A stretch of 64,000 bases of DNA from Hyphodiscus hymeniophilus (GCA_016508695.1 VNKQ01000011.1:1-64000); one strand, 5' to 3'. Shown: positions 22,133 through 33,800, counted from the stretch's first letter. Made by a program: numbers and translations. Notes: generated from the letters alone by a model not told the origin.

Positions 22133-22462
22133 TTATGGTGCGGGACAATTGAGCAATGTTGTGCTCTTGAGCTTCTTTCGCTCCTGATGGATCAACCGCG
22201 TCCACAGTGTGCTCCTTACTGACAGGTTGGTGGGACAAAGCTGGTGGCTCAATTGATTTCGCTCAAACGATTCAAGTAAATGGACACCTGCCGATGGTAT
22301 CCGGAAGTCCGGATTGCTTATTGCAGTGTCAAAATCCCGATGGAAGGATCTGCGAAGCTCGGAATGTTCTTGCTTCATCTTCTCTTCTGGATTGCTTCGA
22401 TTATTCGTTGGGTTTGGGATTTTTCTTTCGAAGAGATGCAAAAGATCTACCTTCAGAGCCAT
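22133..22462 (-). CDS. Uncertain short ORF (109 aa)
   Basis: A minus-strand frame beginning MALKVDLLHLFERKIPNP and containing EHSELRRSFHRDFDTAISNP, with mixed composition that could be coding. It lies between two genes that are transcribed away from each other, and part could be leader sequence of the gene at 22943. No domain, signal peptide or membrane segment is visible. Called only because its residue usage is less random than neighbouring frames. Confidence 0.22.
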   Translation of the reverse strand: MALKVDLLHLFERKIPNPTNNRSNPEEKMKQEHSELRRSFHRDFDTAISNPDFRIPSAGVHLLESFERNQLSHQLCPTNLSVRSTLWTRLIHQERKKLKSTTLLNCPAP

Positions 22463-22942
22463 GATAATCCACCGTCGTCGTCGTACCTTCCAGTATCTGT
22501 ACCATGAGTATCTTTAGTTATAGATAACAAACCCTGCCATGGCATTCAGAGGTCGTTTTCTGTCGTATCGTAGTCTTGCAGTTCCTTTGTTTGTCATCTG
22601 TGTCTGCATTTCCTGCCATTCGCTCGCTCAAGGCGAGACTGTTCGTCGAGAACAACTCTACCTCAAAACAATCGAGCTTCGAGGTCTTTGAGCGAAGACG
22701 AACAATGTCATTGTTGCCCCAGGCTGTCTTGAAACCTCTCTCAAAAGAGAGGGACAAAGATGTTCCAGAACAAGTAGCCTTTGACGATTATAGAAGTGAC
22801 CCAGCTCAGGCAGACAATCTTGTTAAGCACTCCTTGATGTTGCACTTTTGTGTCTATCGCATGACACTATCAACATCCTTGAATTTCCACTGCTTTCGTG
22901 ACAGATCCATCGAAAATCTCGCATCAAACAACGCATCCAACA

Positions 22943-25018
22943 ATGGTTTACCAAATCATCGAGCAGTATGCGTGCGGGCACGAATACACAAAAGAAACAA
23001 GGTACAAGGAAGTCTATGATAGCAGCGCCAGATATTCTAACCACAGACAGTTCGGGTTCGAGCCGCCAAAGCAATCCTCGGGCTTTTTCAAGAATCTCTT
23101 CCGCTCCAAATCCTCCCCACCGCAAACAAAACCGCGGTACAAGCAAATCGAAGAGCTCTGCAATACTTGTCAACTCAGGGAACAAGACAGACGTGCAAGC
23201 TCACAGCCTACTGCCCCGTGGGATAATCTGGATCTTCAAGCACAATATCGACCGGTAGGAGATACACGTTCTCCAACTAGACCTGGAGCAGAACCTCATC
23301 GAACGAGTACAACTGCGAGACAATGGCCAACTGCAACTGAAGAGGGCCACTCCACCATGGCAAGAGAGTTGACAGAGGTGAAGGCCATCAAATACAATCC
23401 TCGAAATCGAGCCCATACCGGAGTATCTACTCCTCGAGAGAATGTACATCAGAATCATACGTACGGTCAAAACTTCGAGGGGGCGCCGAGAATCGTGCAT
23501 CCCGCCACAGTAACCGAGCATAGAACAAACTGGCGAGACCCAGGAATCGACGTTGGAAGATGGCAGAGCCATCCAAGAACGCACCACGGTTTGCTTCCAG
23601 TCCCTCCCCCACCACCAGAGAAACCTCTCCCACCAATTCCTCGAAAGCCACTTCCTTCCGGAAATTCATTGGGAAGCAAAGTTCCAGAGACAACAATCCC
23701 TCGAAAGCCACTTGCTTCCGGAAATTCATTGGGAAGCAATGGTCCAGAGACAACAATCCCTCGAAAGCCACTTCCTTCCGGAAATCTATCCAGAAGCCAA
23801 GATCTAGAGACACCACCTCGACATGAGCAGACCTCTGCGCCGACGGCACCAACAAAAAGTCGAACGCTAGAGCAGGAGACTCTAATGCCATCCCGACATC
23901 TTCGTCGCGACGGAGCATCAAGACCACCTCGACCTCAGTTGGGCGCGCTGGCGCGGATTTCAACCGAGTCACAGAGCCTCTCAACACCACTCCATTCACT
24001 ACGCAGCTCACGTGGAAGAGAGTGGCGAGACTCACAGGAACTCCAATCCCATCCCTTGACAAATCCTACAAGAGACAGCGAAGACCTAAGTTTCCACCAA
24101 TCGGCACATGCCATCTCATCTTTCCACCCCTCGGGAACTCGTACAAGAGACAGAGAAGACCTGAGTTCCCACCAATCGGCACATGCCATCTCATCTTTCC
24201 ACCCCTCGGGACCCCGTACAAGAGACAGAGAAGACCTGAGCTCCCACCAATCGGCACATACCATCTCATCCTACGCAGCCGGCTCATCATTCTCACCTCC
24301 AAAGCCGCGAGCGGCCTCGTACCACTCTGATGGTCCCGCAGACTTCTTTCCATGGACCGGTGGTCATTCAGAAGATCGATTATCCAAGACTGCCATTCAA
24401 CAGGGCTTCTCCGAAGAACAGCAACCCTTCGATGAGACAGTTTCTGCGAGAGCATTCTTCCCGACTCGTAAGGACAACGCTGACCTTAGGAGAGCCGAGT
24501 CGAGGAAGCTAAATGATTCTCAAGACATCGCTTCCCACATCTTGCCTCTCACGCAATCTCCGTTAACTCGTAGGACGATTGATCCCATCGACGACTTGAG
24601 ATTCGCAGACGAATTCAACGACCTTGCCATTACGCCGCTCTCACTGGCGCAGGGCCCCAGAGACCCATCTGTACGACAATGGCCAAAGCGTCAAGACTCG
24701 AGAGCATATCGATATGAGCCGCACTCTCCAATCTCTCCAATTGATGCCTCCAAATCCCGCCCAGGCCCTTTGGACTGGGACATGCAATCTTCGAGACCAT
24801 CACCTCCAGCAACACGAAGTCTCCAACCAAGCAGCTCAAAAGTGCAGGGAGATCTTGACGATTTCTTCACAGAAGCTTCAGCAGCGCAAACTGCTCGCCG
24901 ACGCTTGCCGCGGGAAACCCCAGAACCCACCGCCGATATTGATCGTGCTTTTAGCGATGCGTACACGGCGGCGGCAACATGGGAAGATCAGATTAGGCCT
25001 CCCCCAAAAGAACACTAG
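22943..25018 (+). CDS. Large disordered hypothetical protein with internal repeats (691 aa)
   Basis: Intronless. The ATG at 22943 (MVYQIIEQYACGHEYTKETR) is preferred to an in-frame ATG 15 codons upstream because the following sequence looks like the start of a small zinc-binding module. Ligand candidates are Cys11, His13, Cys73 and Cys76 (YACGHEY, ELCNTCQLR). The remainder is low-complexity and rich in Ser, Pro, Arg and His. It has three 20-residue repeats (IPRKPLPSGNSLGS type) and three 25-residue repeats (TRDREDLSSHQSAHAISS type). Near the C-terminus DDFFTEASAAQTARRRLP and RAFSDAYTAAATWEDQIR appear ordered. No known family; possibly a scaffold protein. Confidence 0.72.
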   Translation: MVYQIIEQYACGHEYTKETRYKEVYDSSARYSNHRQFGFEPPKQSSGFFKNLFRSKSSPPQTKPRYKQIEELCNTCQLREQDRRASSQPTAPWDNLDLQAQYRPVGDTRSPTRPGAEPHRTSTTARQWPTATEEGHSTMARELTEVKAIKYNPRNRAHTGVSTPRENVHQNHTYGQNFEGAPRIVHPATVTEHRTNWRDPGIDVGRWQSHPRTHHGLLPVPPPPPEKPLPPIPRKPLPSGNSLGSKVPETTIPRKPLASGNSLGSNGPETTIPRKPLPSGNLSRSQDLETPPRHEQTSAPTAPTKSRTLEQETLMPSRHLRRDGASRPPRPQLGALARISTESQSLSTPLHSLRSSRGREWRDSQELQSHPLTNPTRDSEDLSFHQSAHAISSFHPSGTRTRDREDLSSHQSAHAISSFHPSGPRTRDREDLSSHQSAHTISSYAAGSSFSPPKPRAASYHSDGPADFFPWTGGHSEDRLSKTAIQQGFSEEQQPFDETVSARAFFPTRKDNADLRRAESRKLNDSQDIASHILPLTQSPLTRRTIDPIDDLRFADEFNDLAITPLSLAQGPRDPSVRQWPKRQDSRAYRYEPHSPISPIDASKSRPGPLDWDMQSSRPSPPATRSLQPSSSKVQGDLDDFFTEASAAQTARRRLPRETPEPTADIDRAFSDAYTAAATWEDQIRPPPKEH
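23636..23815 (+). repeat. Three 60-bp in-frame coding repeats
   Basis: Three tandem units of 60 bases each encode a 20-residue unit starting IPRKPL and containing SGN(S/L)(L/S). The first two are nearly identical in DNA. The period is a multiple of three, so copy-number change would keep the frame. Located inside the hypothetical gene at 22943. Confidence 0.85.
24068..24292 (+). repeat. Three 75-bp in-frame coding repeats
   Basis: Units start at 24068, 24143 and 24218, exactly 75 bases apart. Each encodes TRD(S/R)EDLS(F/S)HQSAH(A/T)ISS. The second and third differ by few bases over most of their length, so the expansion is recent. Part of the same gene as the 60-bp repeats. Confidence 0.85.
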
Positions 25019-25637
25019 ATCTAGAGAGGATCTAACAGGAGTGTGATAATCGAACGAGAACCGCCATGCAGGACATGTGAGCGAAGAAAAAACAGAGCAT
25101 TTCCTTGATTTTGAGACGAAATGATAATTTCTTTTGTGTATTTTGCAAAGCAGGCGGCTGTCTGCTTTTTGGGTAGCGATTCTGAATATAATAACATTGA
25201 AAAGTTTCAAAGTGCCAAGTACAAAAGTGAATCATGAATGTGACTAAACAATGGTGGACCATGGCCAAGGACGGTTTAATCAATGGCAAAGCGACGAGAA
25301 AAAGACAAAGGACAAAGATATAGTTTCCTGTTACAAAGCTGAGGAGTGAGTAAAAATAGGAAAGGAGAGCCTTATCCAAAAGTCATGGTATTCGCCGTTA
25401 TAATATCACAGGCTGTACAACGAAGGAAACGAGAATGCATCGCACCTTGCCATGCCCAATGAATTTCCACACAGTTGCCCTTCTCTCATTCATAGAACTT
25501 CGCCACCGTCCTCCTATGCTTCGGTGCATTTTGCCGCTCTCCCCCTTATAATCCTGGCACTTTGGCTCTTCTTTTATCGCCACATCCATCGTCTGTGCAG
25601 CATTGTGTGTGCGCGCACACACCATATCATGGTAACC
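25019..25637. other. Convergent gene-free spacer
   Basis: About 0.6 kb between the 3' ends of the repeat-containing gene and the Mpo1-like gene. Short overlapping frames only. Confidence 0.4.
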
Positions 25638-26335
25638 CTAGTTCGCATTCCCATTTTTGGCCGCTCCATTCGCTTTCTCGGCCCTGACTTTCTTGATCTC
25701 CTTCTCCACCGCATCGTTTACTCGCTTATGCAACTCAGGCCTGTATCCGAACATGAACAATACCTCCATGAACACGAAAAACGGAGCCAGGACTAAAGCT
25801 TGCACGAGATTATCCAGTAGAGCTGGAGCACGGCCCTCATAGACGCCATGACCAACGAACTGGGCGATCCATGAGATAGCAAATACGACGATGGCGCCGA
25901 CATTCGCGTTATATGCATTCGAGGATGCTGTAAGATGGTTCGAGAATGCCGTCCAGCCCATGATGAGAGGCAGAAGCACGCTGCCGGCTACGGGTTCGAG
26001 GAGTATGTAGAATCCGCTGTACAAGATTGCTCCGATGCTTCCGAAGTTCAGTGGAAGATTAGGGATCGTGAGCCATGACGGGAGGGGAATCAGAGTTGGG
26101 CTGTTGGTTGCCTACTGTTGTAAGGGCTTGAAGACAGAGGAAGGGTGTGGGGATGGTGGCTCACCAGAAGTATACTTGTTGCTAGAATCAAGGGCACGCA
26201 GGTCATATGTATCCCGATGTTGGTGGGGTTGTGGTGGTATGCTCCATACTGTCAAGATGTCAGGAAAGCGCTTCGGGAACAGCAAGCTGAGGGTCTACCC
26301 ACGAAGCAGAGCTGCTTTTCGAGGTCGAGAGACAT
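25638..26335 (-). CDS. Mpo1-like (DUF962) ER membrane protein
   Basis: Three exons (26335-26303, 26248-26165, 26111-25638) give 196 aa. Exon 1 encodes only 11 residues (MSLDLEKQLCF). Exon 2 begins YGAYHHNPTNIGIHMTCVPL, the signature start of the DUF962/Mpo1 family with conserved His residues. Later segments are SWIAQFVGHGVYEGRAPALL, with the conserved GH(G/x)xxEGRxPA motif, then LAPFFVFMEVLFMFGY. About four membrane segments are expected. In yeast Mpo1 is an iron-dependent dioxygenase of the ER that removes a carbon from 2-hydroxy fatty acids during phytosphingosine breakdown. The same role is likely here. The C-terminus is Lys/Ala-rich. Confidence 0.9.
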
Positions 26336-27279
26336 CTTCTTTGACTCTCTAAATTGTTGAATACTGGAAGTGGAGGTGGAAGCGGGTGTGGAAGGTCGTC
26401 GATGCTGCGATATGTATGAATTGGGATGCTGATTTGTAGGTACTTGTATTCGAGTAGGCGGTCATCGAGATAGCGAATGGCGCAGAATCATCACTTGCTC
26501 GGGACTGAAAGGCGGAGGGATTTCCTGAGGAATCGGATGGCAAATTTGTATATTTGAGCCGTTTTTGAGGGTTCGAGGATTCGAGGATGGGAGGATTCGA
26601 CTTGACAACGCAATCGAGTGATGTTCTTCACATGCCCTTGGATTGGTTGCTTTGCCTAGGTCGGTAGAGCGGAGTACTCGAGTACTAGGTTCAGTCAACC
26701 TTGGTCGGCACTTCATCAACTTCCAGTATGGAGACTTCAAGTACGCGCGCGTACTTTTCATCACCAATAAATTTATCTTTATTCTCAAGATTCAGCACCT
26801 CTACGAAAACAACGACATCTCTTTGTCCCTCGACGAGAAAGTCCACAATCATTGTCCGCTGACATATTTACGCATCGACGAACCTTTGTGCGCTCTTTGT
26901 GATCTCCCACAGAGCAGTGCCAGAGTGTGAAGTCTTTGCGAAAGCCATTCTTTTGAGCAGTGTACGTTATGGCTTACCAGGCGCTTCACTGCGTTCGGGA
27001 CTGATGACTGCAGCATTCTACAGTGATCGAGCGCATCATATCTACAAGCTGAAGGCGACTCTCGTGATCAGGGAGGACAAATTTATGGGGGTGGGGCAAC
27101 TCGTTAGGGAAGAGGAGTGCTGCTGAATATCAACTGGTTTTGATTTTGGAACCTTCGAACGAGCCATTCACCTTTGCCTCCGGTTAAGCTCGATCAGTTG
27201 GAGGCGCCGTCGCTCCCTCTGAAGTCTTCAAACCTCACAAAATTTCTCCCAAGATATCCCCTCTTTTAGATACATCAAA
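26336..27279. other. Divergent promoter region between MPO1-like gene and RPB7
   Basis: About 0.95 kb separates the starts of two genes transcribed in opposite directions, so both promoters lie here. Unsupported short frames exist, and GAGGATTCGAGGATGGGAGG near 26571 is a small imperfect direct repeat. No RNA gene seen. Confidence 0.45.
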
Positions 27280-27954
27280 ATGTTCTTCCTCTACAACCTC
27301 GAACGGCAGGTCACCCTCCATCCATCCTATTTCGGCCGCAATATGCACGACTTGGTCACGACGAAGCTATTGAGAGATGTGGAGGGCACATGTACAGGAA
27401 CTTACTATATTGTGACCATCATGGATACCTTCACTCTTTCAGAGGGGCGCATTTTACCTGGTAGTGGTTTGGCCGAGTTCACAGTTGGATACCGAGCTGT
27501 TGTTTGGAGACCTTTCAAGGGCGAGACTGTGAGAGACTATTCTTGATGAAGTTATCTGGCAGTGGAGCTCATGTCTTCCACAGGTCGATTGCATCGTCAC
27601 TTCAGTCAACCAAGTCGGCTTTTTCGCTGATGCTGGTCCTCTCCCTCTCTTCGTTTCCTCTCACGTAAACTTCTTCCTTCCAAGGCAAAAATGGGGGCTA
27701 ACAGCGCGGCCAGCTCATACCCGAAGAAATCAAATACGACCCCAACGCGACGCCGCCACAGTTCACGAATAATGAAGATCAGGTCATCGAGGTTGGATCG
27801 CATATTCGGGTGAAGTTGATTGGTGTCAGAGCTGAGGTTGGAAGCATGTATGCTATCGGCAGTATCAAGGAGGATTACCTTGGGTGAGTTTCCGTCACGG
27901 CCTGTAAGTAGAGTATTGGTGACTGACATAGCCAGATGCTTGCAAGCCTCTTGA
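27280..27954 (+). CDS. RPB7: RNA polymerase II subunit Rpb7
   Basis: Four exons (27280-27528, 27584-27664, 27714-27883, 27936-27954) give 172 aa, one residue longer than the yeast protein. The N-terminal RNP-like domain begins MFFLYNLERQVTLHPSYFG and includes LLRDVEGTCTGTYYIVTIMD and RILPGSGLAEFTVGYRAVVW. The C-terminal S1/OB domain starts at VDCIVTSVNQVGFFADAGPL and ends YAIGSIKEDYLG. Rpb7 pairs with Rpb4 as the stalk of Pol II and binds emerging RNA. The last exon is only 19 bases. I chose its acceptor to end the protein GCLQAS; a nearby acceptor would give a longer tail. Confidence 0.95.
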
Positions 27955-28781
27955 TGCGCAAAATAGAACGGAAATGTACGGAGCAACCCAAAATGTACAG
28001 TAGAGGACGACCAATGGGATGATGGACTGGATCATGGACCCGAATTGTATTTGAACTCCATATCCTGTTATGGCAGATGGTGCCACCACTAAATGGAACC
28101 ACTATTTCGAGAAGGCTTTCAGTGGTCTCCATATTGGTGTTAACGCGATGAAAATAGGATTTGAGACTGAGCAGGGCGTCACTCTATTCATTTTAAAAAT
28201 GCCCAGACGTTGTTTCATCGGCCTCATGAAATTGATGCAGCAGTGTGTTCCTCCAAACGCCGATTTCGTTAATTTCAAAGTTTGGTATCGCCCAGTTGTT
28301 CCTGCCACCCATACTTTTGAATGTATGTCTCAATGATGTCCTAGTGTGTTGCCTCGCGATTGCTATCTCGACTGGACGTACGGTATTAAATCACCCAGTC
28401 GCTCCGTTTTTATCCGTCTCTCCTACCACAACCACCACAGCAACGCAAGTCAATTACACACTTTGCGCGCGTTCCGGCATAGCAGAAGATCGGTTCTCTA
28501 GACTCACACACCGAGAAGTCACACCTTAATTGATCTTCATTGAAAGTTATTGGGATCTTTTCGCAGGCATTTCGAGAAGAACTTGCGGCCGCCTGGCGAG
28601 ACAATACCTGGGCGAGACAATACGAGTACCTATCGACAATACCTATTGATACTACCTGTCGACAATACCTATCCAGCACATACGAAAAGCCAAATATTCC
28701 ATTAGGGAACCACGCATCTATAGAACCGGCAGCAACCCATCTACTGAAATACACAGTTTCACGATTCCTCAACTAAAAGCC
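27955..28781. other. Spacer with short CGACAATACCTA-type repeats
   Basis: About 0.8 kb between two same-strand genes. Frames at 28070-28336 on both strands are unconvincing. At about 28597-28680 the phrases GCGAGACAATAC and TCGACAATACCTAT recur in close succession just upstream of the next gene; function unknown. Confidence 0.4.
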
Positions 28782-30026
28782 ATGGCCCCCAGTACTGTCT
28801 TCAATGCACTCTCTAAACGTGCCGGTCCCGTTGATCATTTGAAGATCTTGAGAGGCAATTCCAACAAAATTGTTCTCCTCACGGACGAGTTCATGTCACC
28901 CGCACTACACAATAGCTCAGACGCCTACCACCGGCACTTGGCATCCCAACTTCGACACGGCCTGGAGCTCCGCAAAGATAGTCACGGGATGCAATGGAAG
29001 AATAAGCAGAAGGAACGACGTGCATTTATGCGGCTTACCGATCATTTGGAGTCCTATACACAGCCCTTCCTTCACGGCTTTCACCGTCAGCATCACAGGG
29101 ATGCTTCCGATACTAAGAACCACAACGAAACGAAGGGGGAGCTTGCCATCACCCAGTTTTGCAAGAAAGAAGATACGGGGATGGCGAGACTGGGATGGTC
29201 TCCGGAGGACTGGGGCAAGATCCAAGAAGGGATTATCGAGGGAGATTTGAAAGTTGTCGGACAAACGCAACGTTTGGAGAGTGCCAACCAGGATGATTCA
29301 AGCACATTCGACAGCAATGAGAGTACCGACAGCGATGAGGATGCCAACAGCGATGAGGCGAAATTTTCTGGGCAGCTGAATCAGATGACAAGAGCCCAAC
29401 GACAGACAAATGAGGGGCTTGCTCCTCAAGATGGAACGAATGTGACCAAAGTGGCTGGAAGCCCACCAGCTCCCACAGCCGACAAAGAAGCACGTCGTAC
29501 TCGTACTTCAGGTGCAGAAGCTACCATCGACCAGTGGCTATCACGTGACGAGCTTGACTGCGACGAAAGCCCACGCTTCCACTCCTCAGCTGAAGCGCAT
29601 TGCATAATGGAGTCGGCTTCGCCCCTGTTAGCCAACTTCTGCTACAAGCCCGGCAGTGATTCGGAGGATGACTCGGAGGAGAGCGACAGCGAAAATGGTA
29701 GCGAGAGTGATTGGATACCCACGGACACCCCATCATCACCTTCCTCAACTGGATACGCTCCCAAGGGCTGTAGAAACGTCAGCGTCGACGGCTGCTCATA
29801 TTCAAGCCCCTTCCACCAACTCAGGGACATGTTCCTGGCCGATCTACTTGCCGTTCGCAAGCAGGTCGAAGAGGACATAGTGGAGGATTGGGAGTTCAAA
29901 GTTTGGGTCAGGGAGGAGAAAAATAAGGAAAGAACTCGAGAGGCTTCGAGGTTTTCGTCGGAATTGAAGAGGAAATTGGAGAGGGTATTGGAGCTACGAT
30001 TGCGGCGTAAGGCATTGGAAGTGTAG
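28782..30026 (+). CDS. Acidic hypothetical protein with C-terminal charged helix (414 aa)
   Basis: A single-exon frame from ATG in the favourable context AGCCATGGC. Residues 1-160 look partly ordered (FNALSKRAGPVDHLKILRGN, GMARLGWSPEDWGKIQEGII). The middle has strongly acidic Ser/Asp tracts (DSNESTDSDEDANSDEAK, SDSEDDSEESDSENGSESD). The last 80 residues are highly charged and probably helical (FLADLLAVRKQVEEDIVEDW, SELKRKLERVLELRLRRK). Such layouts occur in nuclear proteins, but no domain supports that. The first 160 residues are a plausible lineage-specific domain. Confidence 0.65.
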   Translation: MAPSTVFNALSKRAGPVDHLKILRGNSNKIVLLTDEFMSPALHNSSDAYHRHLASQLRHGLELRKDSHGMQWKNKQKERRAFMRLTDHLESYTQPFLHGFHRQHHRDASDTKNHNETKGELAITQFCKKEDTGMARLGWSPEDWGKIQEGIIEGDLKVVGQTQRLESANQDDSSTFDSNESTDSDEDANSDEAKFSGQLNQMTRAQRQTNEGLAPQDGTNVTKVAGSPPAPTADKEARRTRTSGAEATIDQWLSRDELDCDESPRFHSSAEAHCIMESASPLLANFCYKPGSDSEDDSEESDSENGSESDWIPTDTPSSPSSTGYAPKGCRNVSVDGCSYSSPFHQLRDMFLADLLAVRKQVEEDIVEDWEFKVWVREEKNKERTREASRFSSELKRKLERVLELRLRRKALEV

Positions 30027-30849
30027 TTGCCAAGTGTTCACGATGTGTGACGCACTCCTGGTAGCTGAGATATTGGACGGGGAAAGGTTTGCCAAATGAA
30101 GGATGGGCTGGAACAGTGGACTTCAATGTGTCAAATGTGATGGAACGATAGGACGATAGATAATGGAAGACTTGAATTGCAAAAGGCTAACCTGCTCTCA
30201 CAAAACTTTCAATGATCAGCACTCGGAGAAGAAAGACTAACATGGAGCGTAAACTGGTTGAAGCGCTCTGAGTGAGTGTCACGATAGCAGACAGGCTAAT
30301 ACCCGAGATACCACGAGCACAGGATTGATCATAAGCTTTAGAAACTTGATAAAAAATTCAAAAGAGAACACGAACTACACACCAAATTCACATTCGGACC
30401 CAAGTTCCAAAGTGTACTGGCCAAGCCCCGCCCTCCCTCAACTTCCATGGTGCTTCTTCATTCTTCTCTATTGTCCAAAACATACCGGCAGTTCATTCTT
30501 ATCATGAAATGATTGATCCCTAGCAGTAGCTGCTCCAAGACAATTATTCTAGCATTCAAATTATAACAATAACCCGACGCTAGCCCATCCTGCAGCGCAA
30601 TTACCATCTTAGATATGCCATCCGGCTCTGAAGCAGCGCATTCAGGACGTCCAACTCTGTTTGCTGTCGTGTCCGCCATCCACCTCGGCGGTCAAAGATA
30701 TCCAAGAGGCTGCTTTGAGCGGCGAATCGGCGTTTGCTGAATGAGATGTATGATGCAGTTTCATGAAGGTCTCATGGGGGAAAATGGAGAACCGGCGTCA
30801 CACAGTCCCTTCGATTTTAATCCACCTTGACACACAATCGACCTTCCAG
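30027..30849. other. Convergent gene-free spacer
   Basis: About 0.8 kb between the 3' ends of the acidic protein gene and the large minus-strand gene. No supportable features. Confidence 0.4.
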
Positions 30850-33800
30850 TCATAGACCTCGTGGGTGATAGTCATTGGGACTTGTACCTTGTCTCTGCTT
30901 CTTGGAATTTGGTGGGCTGCTTAGTGGCGAGCCAGGTCTTTTGTCAGATGCGTTACCTGGTTGCGTAGCGATGCCGCCGGAACCACTTTCTTCGACATTA
31001 TCCTGCGAACTGTTGTCGTTGTTTTCCCCTGTCTCCACATCTACTGCCACATCTGACTCTCAAGAGAGGTCGTAAGGCACCGGTCCAGCCTTTCTCTCCA
31101 TAGGCTGCCAGCGTGTCTCAATTCTCCTCGCACGAGATTCCGTTCCTCTATATTTGACATATAGTTCGGGGCCTTCACCAACTCCTACCCTTATCGCTTC
31201 CCATCGCCTCTCTTCTGCATTCCTTTGCACTACAACAAGAACCCACTTGTGATTCGTCCAATTATGTAACGCGGCCTGCGCATCTTCTTTCAGGTGATGT
31301 TGCCTACGTGGGGTTAAGTCAAGATGATCAAGGACCACACTGGGAGACCCAGTCTCAGCGTAGGTAGAATTAGGATACTGCTTCTCCATCGAATCACAGA
31401 TAGCGTACGCCGCTGTGATATGCTGTCTTCTAATACCACTAGGTTCTGTAAGTGCATGTTCGGCCCCGTCGTCATACTTCCAATCATTGAAATCGAAATC
31501 TCTGACCTCGGAGTTTGGTTCGGCTTTGTTGGTCTTTGGTTTTGGCCTTAGGGCTACTTCCTCATATCTCTCCATTGTGGGCTCTATCGATTTCCGTTTC
31601 ATGGCGCTCCAAATAGTACGTCCATTGACTCTGGTGTAGGCCATGTATAGGGTGTCTTCATGTCCGTTGTCAATCAATTCGGCAATGGTGCCGACTGATG
31701 GGTTTGGTGCAGTAGGCAGAGGTCCTCTAACCACTGCCAGGTTTAATTGTAGCATTTCAACGTCCCTATAAGTTACCTCAGTAGGAGGATGCATTCCGTC
31801 GGATTCGCCGGATTCGTCGGATTCGAAGGACTCGACGGACTCGTCGGCGTCGTCTTGAACACCCCTGTAAGTAACCTCAGTAGGATGCATCATTTCGCCG
31901 TCGTCGTCGTCGCTGTCGTGGTTTCTTCTTTTCATATATGGCTCTTTCGATAAATTTGGTAACACAGTACCTACGTCTGCCTTGGTGTAATGCTCTGCCC
32001 GCGGATGTCCAGGTACGTTATCTAGGTTTTTGAGTCCTATTGAAATGTTGGTCCTTACAGTCTCGGGCACAGTGTTAACACCAGCATCATCATCATCCTC
32101 ATCCTCATCCTCATCCTCATCTTCACCCCCACCCTCATACACGTTGGCCTTAGAAGCTGCCTTCTCTAAGGCTGGAAGATGGAACTGATTAGTGATAGAA
32201 GAAAATATTGCGGCTACAGCCTGAGCTCTTTTGGGAAAGCTGGCCCAACCGGGAGCTGTAGTAGTGTCAACCATCCACTCATCGGCTTCGAAATCAAGGA
32301 TCCTGGTCCCGTAGCTAGGGTCCTCCTCATCTGTACCTTCAGAAGGGGTGACGTTACGGCGGCTAGACCTCCGAATATTGTTCCCGGCTACATTTTCGAT
32401 GCGCCGCTTTTCCATACCGACCCTTGTACTACATTAGCAATATCTTCCAATAATCACTCGGGGAAAATAAGAGGACCTACCGAGAGCGAGGCAGGCTAAT
32501 GAAGAGCATGTGTTCGACAAATAATCTGAAACGAAACCCGACATTGTTGGATCTCTTTCTCAACTCCAATAAATTGCCCCGAGCAACTGAGATATGGCGT
32601 CTTGCGGCTCTCCAGTCAACTCGATCACTATGAATATCCTGAGCGAGGCATGTACGTGCGATCGTCTGACACAACAGGTTTGGTGAAGATTTTAGGACCT
32701 CGTCGAAAAGAACAAAGGCAACTTCAGCATCATTGGCATTAAAAGCATCCAAAAGTTTGCCGATCGCATCTTCATCCAACTCAGCCTCCGGAGCCTCTAG
32801 GGAAAGCCGTGGATCTCCCCCCGCGTGAGCAGCTTCGCGAAGTTCTCTGTTTTCCCTGATCCAGTTCTCAAAATGTCATAAAAGATCACTTTTACTCTCC
32901 TTCGTTGGCATCTTAGACCCATTATTCGAGACGTCGGGAGGCGATACACTCTCTTGGGTAAATGTCGGAGGCGGACCACCTGAGCCTCTCCGGTAGCCCG
33001 CATCTGGGTCTACTTGTCCTTCACCACCGAGTTGATCTTCAGGTCGATGGTCACGATCCTCATCGCCCCCACCACTAGCCACTACACCCGCTCCACCATG
33101 GCTGTCTCCTGATTCTTGAGAGTCAGACACCGATTCAGAAGGCGGGAGCTCATTATCTGTTCTATCGTTCTCATCACCGGGTTGACCCAACTGATAAAGC
33201 GCCATTGTTCGTCGCCAGTACTCAACTTCTTCCTGTGGGAGCTTCATGTCCCGGATAAGATCAAATACATCAATCCGGTCATGCTCAATTATGCCATTTG
33301 GCCCCGGGGTAGAATCTGGCCAGTTTTTGATGGGAAATTTGTCAGAGTTCTCTTTGTAAAGAGTAGCGAGTTTGACAATTCCAACGCAGAATTTGACCCA
33401 ATGCATGATCTCTTGTGCGCATAGGGAGCCACGAGCTTGGCGGAATTCGATGGTCTTTGGATATTGGTCTCCCCTAGCAGCGGCAGTCGTGAAGTTGACT
33501 AGGCGGTTCCTGTTCCCGAAATTATGGGGAGTGGCTCCTGGCGGAGCATTCATGTACAGTGCCAAATCGTCATTCGTGTCGATGTAAGTGCGCAGATCTG
33601 TTCTCAGCTCGTTTATACTCGGCCACTGACCTTTCAACCCAGTTACCGTGCGGTCCAGCTCCTGAAATTGCCGGCTATGTCGATCAGGCATGGGTCCACC
33701 ATCTTTCACCCAGGAGAGACGATTGCTATCCAGGCTACCTCTTGGTCCGTCGAAACCCTTTCTGTGATGGGGACGACGACATGGGGGATGCAGGCGACAG

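Noticed and set aside
32797..33003. A minus-strand frame containing LRTGSGKT, resembling a P-loop
   Set aside because: It is an alternative frame across the end of the amidoligase frame. The Walker-like word is accidental, and no other NTPase motif follows.
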